From: Caryophanales bacterium UBA4694
Lineage (GTDB): Bacteria > Bacillota_I > Bacilli_A > RFN20 > CAG-288
Assembly (NCBI GenBank): GCA_002404835.1
Contig: DHKM01000027.1
Location: 20,793-84,792 of the forward strand
Length of the DNA: 64,000 bases
Direction: 5' to 3'
Shown here: in pieces, positions 1 to 7,924 of the stretch
How positions within the stretch are numbered: the stretch's first letter is position 1
Layout of the letters: every line of letters begins with the position of its first letter
The notes under the pieces: generated by a model
Seen by the model: the letters and a program-made list of their open reading frames with translations, nothing else
Told to the model about the DNA's origin: nothing
Database searches by the model: none
Made by a program: the position numbers and the translations under genes

Positions 1-1073
1 TAAGCATCCAAAAGTTCGATAAGGGACATCGTCTTTGGATGTCCTTTATCTATCGCAAGGAAATTACAGGAAATTGTATTCCTTAAAGCCCCTTTACTCT
101 GAAGGTAATTCAATACATCATAAGGAGATGCATTTTCTCTGATTTTGATGACGATGAGAATATCGTCTTTAGCAGATTCATCGATGATTTCTTCGATATT
201 ATCTAAATTGTCTGTCTCTTTCCTTTTGTTTAGAGCAGCAACAAAGTCAATCTTCACGACACCATAAGGAATCTCATGGATGATGATCTCATTGTTTGCT
301 TCATCAACAGAAGTTCTGCAATATAGATAAAAATTCTGCGTCCCGGTTTCATAAAGTCTTCTTAACGCTTCTTTATCATCCAGAATACCGCCCGTTGGAA
401 AATCTGGTCCAGGAATAAATTTCATCAAATCATCTAATGTGCTATTTTTGTGATTAATACGGTAGATTGTGGCGTCGATGACTTCGGCAAGATTATGCGG
501 TGGAATATAAGTCGCTGAACCAACAGCAATACCGGAGGTACCGTTAACTAATAGATTAGGAAATTTACTAGGCAGAACCGTCGGCTCGAGCGATTTATCA
601 TCGAATGTCGGAACCATATCCACTGTTTCTTTATCAATATCTTTCACCAAATATTCACTCAAAAGGGAAAGACGTGCTTCTGTATAACGGTTTGCTGCAG
701 CAGGATCATCATCAATAGATCCATTGTTTCCTTGGAAATCAATCAATGGAGCTTCCATTTTCCAACCTTGAGACAAATGAACAAGGGCATCGTAAATAGA
801 AGAATCTCCATGTGGATGGTAATGACCCATAACATGTCCGACAATGGTAGCACATTTGACCGTTGGCTTCGAAAAGAGTTGGCCTTGATCGAACATATCG
901 AAGATTATTCGTCTTTGAACAGGTTTAAGTCCGTCTCTAGCATCAGGGATGGCTCGGTCCGTAATAACAGCTTTTGCATATCTATTAAAAGCGTTAATAA
1001 GAACATCACTCATCTCTGAAGGAACAATATCTTCTTGATAAGTGACTTTGTTCTGATTTTTACTTTTGGCCAC
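1..1073 (-). CDS. parC: DNA topoisomerase IV subunit A (partial, 3' end outside window)
   Basis: ParC is the DNA-cleaving subunit of topoisomerase IV, which decatenates daughter chromosomes with ParE. The frame is open from a GTG at 1073 to the window edge, about 357 codons, so only the N-terminal half of an ~800-residue protein is visible. The start is supported by AGGAGGT five bases upstream; no ATG lies nearby. The catalytic tyrosine is Y130 in AAANRYTEARLS. The quinolone region reads HPHGDSSIYD, with the serine (S91) and acidic residue (D95) found in susceptible enzymes. The gene overlaps the 3' end of parE by 14 nt, the usual parE-parC operon. ParC rather than GyrA is inferred from this pairing with ParE. 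Confidence 0.93.
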   Translation of the reverse strand, partial: MAKSKNQNKVTYQEDIVPSEMSDVLINAFNRYAKAVITDRAIPDARDGLKPVQRRIIFDMFDQGQLFSKPTVKCATIVGHVMGHYHPHGDSSIYDALVHLSQGWKMEAPLIDFQGNNGSIDDDPAAANRYTEARLSLLSEYLVKDIDKETVDMVPTFDDKSLEPTVLPSKFPNLLVNGTSGIAVGSATYIPPHNLAEVIDATIYRINHKNSTLDDLMKFIPGPDFPTGGILDDKEALRRLYETGTQNFYLYCRTSVDEANNEIIIHEIPYGVVKIDFVAALNKRKETDNLDNIEEIIDESAKDDILIVIKIRENASPYDVLNYLQSKGALRNTISCNFLAIDKGHPKTMSLIELLDA

Positions 1074-3000
1074 GTTCCACCTCCTCTGCAAATTCATCTT
1101 TCGTTGTAAAATCTATATTATTGTTGATCCAATCTTTTCTTCTATCCGTATCTCTTCCCATGAAAAGGTTGAGTTTATCGTGGGCATCATCGATATCTGC
1201 CATCATAACTTTTAAAAGCTTTCTATGTTCAGGTTGCATTGTCGTCGAAGAAAGTTGCTCGTAATTCATTTCTCCAAGTCCTTTGTAACGATTGACTCGA
1301 TAACCGCCTTGGCCAAAACTTGCCTGAGCTTTTTTCAGTTCCACATCATCATAGCAATAGATTTCTTTTTTTGCAGAGTAGACTCGATAAAGTGGAGGAC
1401 AAGCAATATATACATGGCCGGTTTCAATAAGCGGACGCATATGTTTGAAGAAAAAAGTCAAAAGAAGAGATTGAATATGGCTACCATCATCATCGGCATC
1501 AGTCATGATGATTACTTTGCCATAATGAATATCTTTTACTTTGAAATCTTCATCATATCCTGCGCCTATGGTATAAATCAGAGTTGCTATTTCTTTATTT
1601 CCCAATAATGTTTTTTCATCATCAATATCATTAGTGTTTTTAGGTTTGCCTCTTAAAGGAAGTATCGCCTGGTGTTTTGGATTTCTTCCTTTTTTTGCAG
1701 AGCCACCAGCTGAATCACCCTCAACGATAAAAAGTTCGTTTGCCATATATTCTTTGCTGGAGCATGGCGTTAGTTTATCAGAAAGGTTGAATCCTGATAT
1801 CTTACTTTTTAAAAGCTCGCGTTCCTTTTTACGGTCTTCCTCGGCCTTGCTCCTGGCCTTCATTTCGATAATCGTTTTATTTATGACTGCTTCGGCTTCT
1901 TGGGTATGTTCTTCAAGATAGTAACCTAATTTTGCCTCAATTACACTATCTGTAGCATTCAATGCTTCTTTTGTACCAAGTTTGCCCTTAGTTTGTCCTT
2001 CAAACTGAAGAAGATGCTCTGGAACCCATACGGAAAGGACGGCAACAAGCCCTTCCCTGAGACAGTCACCATCCAAAGGAGAATTAGCCCTGACAAGATT
2101 ATGTTGAATAGCATAAGAATTGAAACAGGATGTCAAGGCTTTTTTAAGGCCTGTAACATGATAACCACCATCACCAGTTCTTACACCATTTGCAAAACCG
2201 ATGATCTTTTCACTATATTCGTCCTTTACAAATCCAAAAACGGTATCAACTTTTATTCCTTCGGAGCTTGTTGCTTCAATATGAATTGGATTGGCAAGAC
2301 TAGTCTTTCCGGCAGTATGTCTAGTGTAATATTCTAGTAGACCATTTTCGTAATAAAAATCCTGCTTTCGGTTTGTCCTTTCATCCAAAAGATGGAATGT
2401 GACGCCTTTAGTCAAACAAGCCTGATCATCCAAATGTCCGGCAATACGATCAAAATTCCAGGTGATATCATCAAATATGGTTTTATCAGGATAGAAGCGG
2501 ACCGAGGTTCCATGTTTTGTTGTCGGACCAAGATCCTGTAGCTTGCTTGCTTTGCTTCCACCTTTTTCAAATCGCATGAAATGGTCTACACCTTCCTTGA
2601 ATGAATGTACTTCCATCCATTCAGACAAGGCATTAGTTACCGCTGCGCCAACTCCATGAAGACCACCGGCTGATTTATAATTGGTTTCATCGAATTTTCC
2701 ACCACCATGAAGAGTCTGATAGACAATCTGAAAACCGGTCATGTTTTCCTTTTTGTTATAGTCAAAAGGAACACCACGGCCCTGATCCTCTACTTCCAGA
2801 GAGCCATCGCCATGTATGGTAACGAAAATATTTTTTCCATATCCCTCATTTGCTTCATCGACAGCATTGTCAACGATTTCCCAAACAAGATGATGGAGTC
2901 CAACTGTATCGGTAGAACCGATATACATACCAGGTCTTTCTCTGACCGGTTCCAGCCCATGGAGAACGGTCAGGTTATTTGCACTATATTTCTCTGACAT
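1060..3000 (-). CDS. parE: DNA topoisomerase IV subunit B
   Basis: ATPase subunit of topoisomerase IV, 646 residues, the normal length. The GHKL ATPase domain is seen as EIVDNAVDEA, then GRGVPFDY and GGLHGVGAAVTNALS. The TOPRIM domain has EGDSAGGSAKKGR and DADDDGSHI for metal binding, followed by the PLRGK segment. ParE is preferred over GyrB because of the short length, the lack of a GyrB-type insertion, and the direct overlap with parC. The ATG at 3000 has GGTGAGGTG a few bases upstream. It is divergent from plsY, with about 100 bp of shared promoter region. Confidence 0.95.
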   Translation of the reverse strand: MSEKYSANNLTVLHGLEPVRERPGMYIGSTDTVGLHHLVWEIVDNAVDEANEGYGKNIFVTIHGDGSLEVEDQGRGVPFDYNKKENMTGFQIVYQTLHGGGKFDETNYKSAGGLHGVGAAVTNALSEWMEVHSFKEGVDHFMRFEKGGSKASKLQDLGPTTKHGTSVRFYPDKTIFDDITWNFDRIAGHLDDQACLTKGVTFHLLDERTNRKQDFYYENGLLEYYTRHTAGKTSLANPIHIEATSSEGIKVDTVFGFVKDEYSEKIIGFANGVRTGDGGYHVTGLKKALTSCFNSYAIQHNLVRANSPLDGDCLREGLVAVLSVWVPEHLLQFEGQTKGKLGTKEALNATDSVIEAKLGYYLEEHTQEAEAVINKTIIEMKARSKAEEDRKKERELLKSKISGFNLSDKLTPCSSKEYMANELFIVEGDSAGGSAKKGRNPKHQAILPLRGKPKNTNDIDDEKTLLGNKEIATLIYTIGAGYDEDFKVKDIHYGKVIIMTDADDDGSHIQSLLLTFFFKHMRPLIETGHVYIACPPLYRVYSAKKEIYCYDDVELKKAQASFGQGGYRVNRYKGLGEMNYEQLSSTTMQPEHRKLLKVMMADIDDAHDKLNLFMGRDTDRRKDWINNNIDFTTKDEFAEEVERGQK

Positions 3001-3036
3001 TGATTCACCTCACCATATAATTTTACTTTCTAATGG

Positions 3037-3065
3037 TTGGAAAATAAAGGAAAAACTCGTATAAT
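3037..3065 (+). promoter_or_regulatory. sigma-A promoter for plsY
   Basis: TTGGAA at 3037-3042 and TATAAT at 3060-3065 are separated by exactly 17 bp. Transcription would begin near 3072, about 30 nt before the plsY GTG start. It lies in the divergent plsY/parE intergenic region. Confidence 0.75.
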
Positions 3066-3101
3066 ACCTTTGTTTTTTGAAATTTAAAAGAGGGTTTAAA
3101 A

Positions 3102-3833
3102 GTGCAAATATTCTATTTGGTTTCTTTGGTTTTAGTGGTCATGATTATCGGTTATCTTGTCGGTGGTATACCTACGGCTCTTATCATTTCTGAAAAAATG
3201 GGAATCGATATCCGAAAATATGGTTCTCATAATCTTGGTGGTACCAATGTCGGAAGGGTAATCGGAAAAAAACAAGGAATCCTTGTCATGGGTCTCGATA
3301 TCTTGAAATGCTATCTTCCTTGTCTAATTACCGCTCTATTCTTCACTTTTGTACCGATGGATTTCTTGCCTAATATCGATTGCCTTGTCGAACTGATGGT
3401 CTCTGTGATGGGAATCAGCTGCTGCCTTGGCCATACGTTTACTCCTTACGCTAACTTCAAAGGAGGCAAAGCCGTTGCCTGCTTTGCCGGTTATATTCTA
3501 TTCACAGCTCCGATCATTGCATTAGTTGGAGTCGTCATTTTCTTCCTCTGCTTAAAGTTTGCAAAAAGAGTTTCGGTTGGTTCAATCCTGGGCGTACCCT
3601 GCTGTTTCTTAGCATCACTTGTAACTATGTCCCTTGATTTGACCGTCCTGAATGATAAAACTGTTTATGACGGCGGAGCTTATTTTGGAACAGGGTTCAT
3701 GATTCATATCACTTATGTTACGACCATCACCTGCTTTATTCTCTCCGTTCTTATTGTTTTAAGACATCTCAGCAACATAAAGCGTTTGGCAAAAGGCGAT
3801 GAACCTGAAACTCACTTCAAAAAGAACGACTAA
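3102..3833 (+). CDS. plsY: Glycerol-3-phosphate acyltransferase PlsY
   Basis: Integral membrane acyltransferase that transfers the acyl group from acyl-phosphate to glycerol-3-phosphate, the first step of phospholipid synthesis. The three family motifs are visible: a GYLVGGIPTA segment at the N-terminus, GSHNLGGTNVGRVIGKKQG (family GSGNIGATNxxR), and GHTFTPYANFKGGKAVA (family GHxFPVFxxFKGGKGVAT). Several hydrophobic segments follow. At 243 residues it is longer than the usual ~200, with an extra stretch near residues 175-205. It starts with GTG at 3102 behind AAGAGGG, is divergent from parE (as plsY often is), and is followed by a hairpin terminator. Confidence 0.92.
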   Translation: MQIFYLVSLVLVVMIIGYLVGGIPTALIISEKMGIDIRKYGSHNLGGTNVGRVIGKKQGILVMGLDILKCYLPCLITALFFTFVPMDFLPNIDCLVELMVSVMGISCCLGHTFTPYANFKGGKAVACFAGYILFTAPIIALVGVVIFFLCLKFAKRVSVGSILGVPCCFLASLVTMSLDLTVLNDKTVYDGGAYFGTGFMIHITYVTTITCFILSVLIVLRHLSNIKRLAKGDEPETHFKKND

Positions 3834-3880
3834 TTACAAAAGACTCATCATTTATCAGTTTTCCTATTAGAATTAACAAA

Positions 3881-3948
3881 CAAAAAAGTTCTGCTTTGGA
3901 TTTCAACGTATATGATATTTTCATACGTTTCCTTGGCAGAATTTTTTG
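3881..3948 (+). terminator. terminator after plsY (long, compound hairpin)
   Basis: CAAAAAA(G)TTCTGC at 3881-3893 pairs with GCAGAATTTTTTG at 3936-3948, one bulged base. An inner 7-bp hairpin, AACGTAT (3905-3911) with ATACGTT (3923-3929), sits in the loop. The T-run works rightward; A-runs on the other side would allow some leftward termination. Confidence 0.65.
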
Positions 3949-4051
3949 AAATGGTAAAACAAGGTTATAATCCTAAAATATAGAGAGATAGAACGCTTTA
4001 AAAAATAATATCCGTAAAATAACTTTTTAACGCAAATCATTTTCATCAGAT

Positions 4052-4086
4052 AAAAAAATCACTCCTTGAAATTATTCAAAGAGTGA
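4052..4086 (-). terminator. terminator downstream of yneF
   Basis: Read leftward, CACTCTTTGAA and TTCAAGGAGTG form a stem with a four-base loop, followed by a run of T. It lies 115 bp past the yneF stop, so the transcript would have a long 3' tail. Confidence 0.7.
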
Positions 4087-4199
4087 TCTCAGCAATTTAA
4101 TCAATTCGATTTACGCGTCAAGGATAAGCAGAACTTATGAACTAAGACGCATACATAATAGTTTTTAACAAAAGATAAACGAAAAGAAAGTATTATTTT

Positions 4200-4448
4200 T
4201 TATTTCTTCTTTGTATTTGAATTGGCTGCTTCATTGAATGCTCGCATAGATTGATTGATCTGAGCTTCGGAAGGGGTGCGACCCATGGATTTGTATAAGG
4301 CTTTGATTTGAGCCTTATTGATCAGCGGATGTTCCTTCAGTTCCTTCTTCACCACAGCGCGTGCAATAAAGAAACCGGCTATTGCGCCACCTATCAAACA
4401 AATTATAAGAAGGAATACAAAAAGAATGGTATTGATTTGAAAAGACAT
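4200..4448 (-). CDS. yneF: YneF family (UPF0154) small membrane protein
   Basis: An 82-residue protein with one N-terminal membrane helix (about residues 8-30, ending GGAIAGFFIARAVVKK) and a charged soluble tail carrying GRTPSEAQINQSMRAF. This matches the UPF0154/YneF pattern (GFFIARKY...NPPIN...MGxKPSxxKxNQ). The molecular function of the family is unknown. The ATG at 4448 follows AAGGAGAAAACAG. It lies downstream of efp, separated by a strong terminator, so it may rely on read-through. Confidence 0.82.
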   Translation of the reverse strand: MSFQINTILFVFLLIICLIGGAIAGFFIARAVVKKELKEHPLINKAQIKALYKSMGRTPSEAQINQSMRAFNEAANSNTKKK

Positions 4449-4468
4449 CTGTTTTCTCCTTTTTATGC

Positions 4469-4495
4469 AAAAAAAGACCGGTAAAGCCGGTCTTA
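4469..4495 (-). terminator. terminator after efp
   Basis: Read leftward, AAGACCGG pairs with CCGGTCTT across a five-base loop, followed by TTTTT. It lies directly after the efp stop and before the yneF ribosome binding site. Confidence 0.88.
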
Positions 4496-4499
4496 AAGA

Positions 4500-5081
4500 T
4501 TAGTTTGCTCTAGAATCATAATCGCCCGTATCTGTACGGACATTGATCATCGTATGATTTTTGATGAACATCGGAACCTTGAGCTTATAACCAGTGGAAA
4601 GAACGGCATCCTTAGTGGCTTTGTTGATGGTATCACCAGCTGTGGCATTATCATCAGTTTCGACAACTTCCAAAGCTACTTTTGGAGGCAACTGAATACC
4701 AATGATTTCTGTACCGAAATAAGTGATGATAACTTCAGAATTCTCTCCGAGGAACTGGAGTTCCCATTTGATTCTGGTTTTCGGAAGCTCAACAAATTCA
4801 TAGGTTTCGACATCCATGAAGTGAGCAAATCCATCCGGTTCAGCATCAACATAAGACAACTGCATATTCTTCTTGTCGAGGAATGCAGCTTCGACCTTAT
4901 CGCCACCGAAGAGCATCATTTCAGTGATAGCACCAGAACGAAGATCCTTAGCTTTGATCTTATGCTTCATCTTGGCCATAGCGGTCTTGTTATGCTCAAT
5001 ATCGACAACAGAAAGAAGGGCTCCCTTGTAAAGGAAGACTTTACCCGGTGTTAATTCACCGGCATCGATCATATCAGCCAT
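4500..5081 (-). CDS. efp: Elongation factor P
   Basis: EF-P relieves ribosome stalling at polyproline stretches. The 193-residue length is slightly above the usual 185. The KOW-like N-terminal domain carries DLRSGAITEMMLFGGDKVEAA, followed by two OB domains; the C-terminal end has STGYKLKVPMFI and INVRTDTGDYDSR, a strong family signature. The tip loop reads HNKTAMAK with Lys32 at the modification position, rather than the frequent PGKGxA loop. No modification enzyme is recognisable in the window. AAGGAG precedes the ATG at 5081. It is downstream of rpmG with a 33-nt gap. Confidence 0.95.
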   Translation of the reverse strand: MADMIDAGELTPGKVFLYKGALLSVVDIEHNKTAMAKMKHKIKAKDLRSGAITEMMLFGGDKVEAAFLDKKNMQLSYVDAEPDGFAHFMDVETYEFVELPKTRIKWELQFLGENSEVIITYFGTEIIGIQLPPKVALEVVETDDNATAGDTINKATKDAVLSTGYKLKVPMFIKNHTMINVRTDTGDYDSRAN

Positions 5082-5114
5082 GTTCGGTTCTCCTTGATTT
5101 TACAAAAAGAAGAT

Positions 5115-5273
5115 TTATTTCTTCTCTTCGTGAAGTGTTTCTTTATTGCACTTCGGGCAATACTTTTTGCAAGTAAACTTCTGCGGGTGAAGTCTCTTGT
5201 TCTTTTCAGTCATGTAATTCTCGCTCTTGCAGACTGTGCAACGAAGAGTGATGTTAGCGCGTTTTTCAGCCAT
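5115..5273 (-). CDS. rpmG: 50S ribosomal protein L33
   Basis: A 52-residue zinc-ribbon ribosomal protein beginning MAEKRANITLRCTVCKSENY and ending KYCPKCNKETLHEEKK. The two pairs CTVC and CPKC are the zinc ligands of the C+ form of L33. The ATG at 5273 has GGAGG eight bases upstream. It is the first gene of the rpmG-efp unit and has its own strong promoter. Confidence 0.95.
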   Translation of the reverse strand: MAEKRANITLRCTVCKSENYMTEKNKRLHPQKFTCKKYCPKCNKETLHEEKK

Positions 5274-5312
5274 ATTATAAAACCTCCACTAATAGCTAAA
5301 TGCAACTTATTT

Positions 5313-5341
5313 ATTATAGAAACGGAATCGCTTATTTGCAA
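5313..5341 (-). promoter_or_regulatory. promoter for rpmG-efp
   Basis: Read leftward, TTGCAA (5336-5341), a 17-bp spacer, and TATAAT (5313-5318). The transcript would start about 33 nt before rpmG. Confidence 0.85.
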
Positions 5342-5394
5342 GGAGTTTCGCCCAAATTTTATGATTGTAAACGAGAAAATTGCATAAACTCATA

Positions 5395-5422
5395 CTTGAT
5401 GTAAAACGAATTCGATTATAAT
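5395..5422 (+). promoter_or_regulatory. probable promoter for ispG
   Basis: TATAAT at 5417-5422 with CTTGAT at 5395-5400 gives a 16-bp spacer. It is divergent from the rpmG promoter. Confidence 0.5.
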
Positions 5423-5442
5423 ATTGGGAAGAGGACATCATC

Positions 5443-6483
5443 ATGGAAAAAATTTCATTTTCAATCGGAAACAAAGTTATCGGAGGAAATCATCCGATTC
5501 TTATCCAAACCATGTCGGACAGGAAGACCAGTGATATTGAATATAACATAAGGTTAACCAATGAGTTAGAGAAAATGGGGTTGGATATGATGCGTTTTTC
5601 CATCCTTGATTTTGAAGACGCAAAAGCTTTCTCGGAGATCAAAGCAAAAACTAATATTCCTTTGATTGCGGATGTTCATTTTGATTATCGATTTGCGTTG
5701 ATGGCTATAGATAACCATGCGGATAAAGTGCGTATCAACCCCGGCAACATCCAATCCGAATCCAATCTCCGACAAGTCATAGCCAAAGCCAAGGAAAAGA
5801 ATATTCCTTTAAGGATTGGTGTCAATTCCGGTTCCCTGAACAAATATCGGGGAAAAGGAAAAGACCAGACAGAAGATTTCCTGCTTGCCATGGATGATAC
5901 GCTTTGTGTTTTTCGAAGCGAGAATTTTGACCACATTGTCTTATCTTTGAAAACTTCGAACCCGAATACATTGACTGAAATCTATGAAAGGGCGAATCAA
6001 AGATACCCCTATCCGCTTCACATCGGTCTGACGGAATCGGGTTTTGGAATTCAGGGAGCCATGAAATCCGCCATAGCTTTATATCCTTTGCTTAAGGAAG
6101 GTATCGGTGACACAATCCGAGTCTCTCTTGCCGATGACCGAATAGAAGAAATCCGGGCCGTAAAAACTCTTTTGGAAGTGTCAGGAAGAAGATTGGATTT
6201 ACCAAAACTCATCGTTTGTCCTAGTTGCGGAAGAACTCAAATTGACCTAAAACCAATCTCAAGAGAAATTCAAAACCACCTCGATTATGTATTCAAAGAC
6301 ATCAAGGTGGCATGCATGGGTTGTCCTGTAAACGGCATCGGCGAAGCAAAGGATGCAGATTTTGGTATTGCAGGAAGTGGAAAAAAAGATGTTTATCTTC
6401 TTTTTGCAAAAGGCAATCCAATCGGACTTTACGAAAAAAAAGAAGCTATCAACCGTTTGTTCCAACTGATTGATAACTTCTGA
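5443..6483 (+). CDS. ispG: 4-hydroxy-3-methylbut-2-enyl diphosphate synthase
   Basis: IspG converts MEcPP to HMBPP, the penultimate step of the MEP isoprenoid route, using a [4Fe-4S] cluster. The 346-residue length is typical. The TIM-barrel part shows PLIADVHFDYRFAL and KVRINPGNI; the C-terminal cluster domain has CPSCGRTQ and CMGCPVNGIGEA, supplying the three cysteines and conserved glutamate. GAAGAGG precedes the ATG. It is a monocistronic unit converging on the helicase gene with only 6 bp between. IspH is encoded at 13928, so both iron-sulfur enzymes of the pathway are present. Confidence 0.96.
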   Translation: MEKISFSIGNKVIGGNHPILIQTMSDRKTSDIEYNIRLTNELEKMGLDMMRFSILDFEDAKAFSEIKAKTNIPLIADVHFDYRFALMAIDNHADKVRINPGNIQSESNLRQVIAKAKEKNIPLRIGVNSGSLNKYRGKGKDQTEDFLLAMDDTLCVFRSENFDHIVLSLKTSNPNTLTEIYERANQRYPYPLHIGLTESGFGIQGAMKSAIALYPLLKEGIGDTIRVSLADDRIEEIRAVKTLLEVSGRRLDLPKLIVCPSCGRTQIDLKPISREIQNHLDYVFKDIKVACMGCPVNGIGEAKDADFGIAGSGKKDVYLLFAKGNPIGLYEKKEAINRLFQLIDNF

Positions 6484-6489
6484 AATTAC

Positions 6490-7920
6490 TTATTTGGTTT
6501 TCTTTTTGTTCCCGTATGTTTTTTCTATATGGAAGTCTCTTGTATTCCCACCGTTTCTGGCGATATTGGTAAGAACAACCTTCATTCTATGTTTTTCCTT
6601 AACCCTTTCGACGGCTTTGGCCACTTTCTTTTTATAACCCGGTTTAACCTTCCTTGTCTTTGTCTTATTGACAACATGCCGGATTTGTTTTTGAAGAAGC
6701 TCGTTGCTTTGGTCTTTCTTTCCTTTGTTCTTAAACTGATAGACTCCCTTCCCTTTGCGGAAATTATCCTTCGAAAGAATATATTGATCAAATGACGTTC
6801 CGCGGCGAATCAAGTCGCGGACTTTTTTGATGCTGTTTTCGTCATCTTCGTCATAGAAAACATAGGAATCACCTTCGGAATCAAATCTTCCGGCTCTGCC
6901 AGCTCGATGGTAGTAATAATCCAATTCTTTTGGCAAATCAACGGACACAATATCTGTGACATCCGGAATATCGATACCGCGACTTACATAATCCGAAGCA
7001 AGAAGAATGCCATTCCCTAAATCATTAAATTGTGTAAGGACTTTGTTTATGTCACGTTTGTCCATTTCCCCATGAACGATGAAATGAGGAATTTTGTTTT
7101 CCTTCAGACGCTTATCATATTCAAACAAATCGGCTTTACGGCTAACGAAAACTATCGTTTTGAACAAATCTTTGTTCAGTTTCAAGAAGGAAATCAAGGC
7201 ATCATTTGGCGTCAGACCTCTATAGTTGACCAAATGATGTTTTACTGTAGAATTAGTGATAACCGAATCGCGAACATCAACGACATTCTGGATTTGGAAA
7301 GCTTTCTTTACTCGTTTGATATCCTGGATATTCAAAGAAGCGGAGAAAAAAGAAATCATCCTTTTATCTCTGGCATCTTTCAAAGAACCCAAGAAATCAT
7401 CGAATCCATCGAAAGCAACCATATCGCCCTCATCGATAATCACTCTTTTAAGTTCATCGATAGGATAATGAGATCTGAGCGAATCGTACATGCTTGGCGT
7501 CGTAAGAATGATTTCAGGTTTGGATCTAGAGAAATCATTGTTGGATTTGATGATTTTGATAGCTTCCGTTTCATAACCCATAGGAAGCAAAAACATTTCA
7601 AAAACACTCTTGACTTGGTCAAGTAGAGCAACAGTTGGGGACAGAACGACGGCTTGAACGTGACCATCATTTTTCAAATCGTTTATGATAGGAAGAACAT
7701 AAGCAAGAGTCTTTCCTGTACCTGTCAAAGAAAGACCTAGAACATTCTCTCCTCTCAAAAGCTTTGGAATCGCTTTTCCTTGAATATCAGAAAAATACTG
7801 GAACTCATTTTCTTTGAGAAGGTCAATCACTTCTTTTTTTAAATTTAGACTTCCTACAGGAAGTGGTTTATACGAATCATCAAGGGTAATGTTCGTATCT
7901 TTGGCTTTCTGTTTTTCCAT
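6490..7920 (-). CDS. DEAD-box-like RNA helicase with degenerate motif II (DEGD)
   Basis: An SF2 helicase of 476 residues from the ATG at 7920, which lies 4 nt after the aspS stop. An upstream in-frame start would sit deep in aspS and add a non-family N-terminus. Motifs from that start: FSDIQGKAIP (Q motif), SLTGTGKT (64-71), DEGD (163-166) instead of DEAD, SAS (193-195) instead of SAT, SRGIDIPDV, and HRAGRAGR. The basic C-terminal tail (about residues 390-476) is rich in Lys/Arg and probably binds RNA. It resembles the CshA/DeaD group but is divergent; the substrate is unknown, with rRNA or mRNA remodelling likely. Confidence 0.85.
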   Translation of the reverse strand: MEKQKAKDTNITLDDSYKPLPVGSLNLKKEVIDLLKENEFQYFSDIQGKAIPKLLRGENVLGLSLTGTGKTLAYVLPIINDLKNDGHVQAVVLSPTVALLDQVKSVFEMFLLPMGYETEAIKIIKSNNDFSRSKPEIILTTPSMYDSLRSHYPIDELKRVIIDEGDMVAFDGFDDFLGSLKDARDKRMISFFSASLNIQDIKRVKKAFQIQNVVDVRDSVITNSTVKHHLVNYRGLTPNDALISFLKLNKDLFKTIVFVSRKADLFEYDKRLKENKIPHFIVHGEMDKRDINKVLTQFNDLGNGILLASDYVSRGIDIPDVTDIVSVDLPKELDYYYHRAGRAGRFDSEGDSYVFYDEDDENSIKKVRDLIRRGTSFDQYILSKDNFRKGKGVYQFKNKGKKDQSNELLQKQIRHVVNKTKTRKVKPGYKKKVAKAVERVKEKHRMKVVLTNIARNGGNTRDFHIEKTYGNKKKTK

Positions 7921-7924
7921 AATC

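Larger units (their letters stand above)
3834..4199. other. gene-free intergenic stretch with two terminators
   Basis: 366 bp with no convincing open frame. It holds the plsY terminator (3881-3948) and a leftward terminator for yneF (4052-4086). A lone TATAAT at 3966-3971 has no well-spaced -35. The rest is AT-rich and I see nothing else in it. Confidence 0.7.

Noticed and set aside
3966..3971. TATAAT suggesting a small RNA in the 3834-4199 gap
   Set aside because: No -35 at a proper distance and no rightward terminator follows; the hairpin at 4052-4086 has its T-run on the other strand.
7030..7626. 198-codon open frame on the + strand
   Set aside because: Antisense to the helicase gene; composition is that of a shadow frame.
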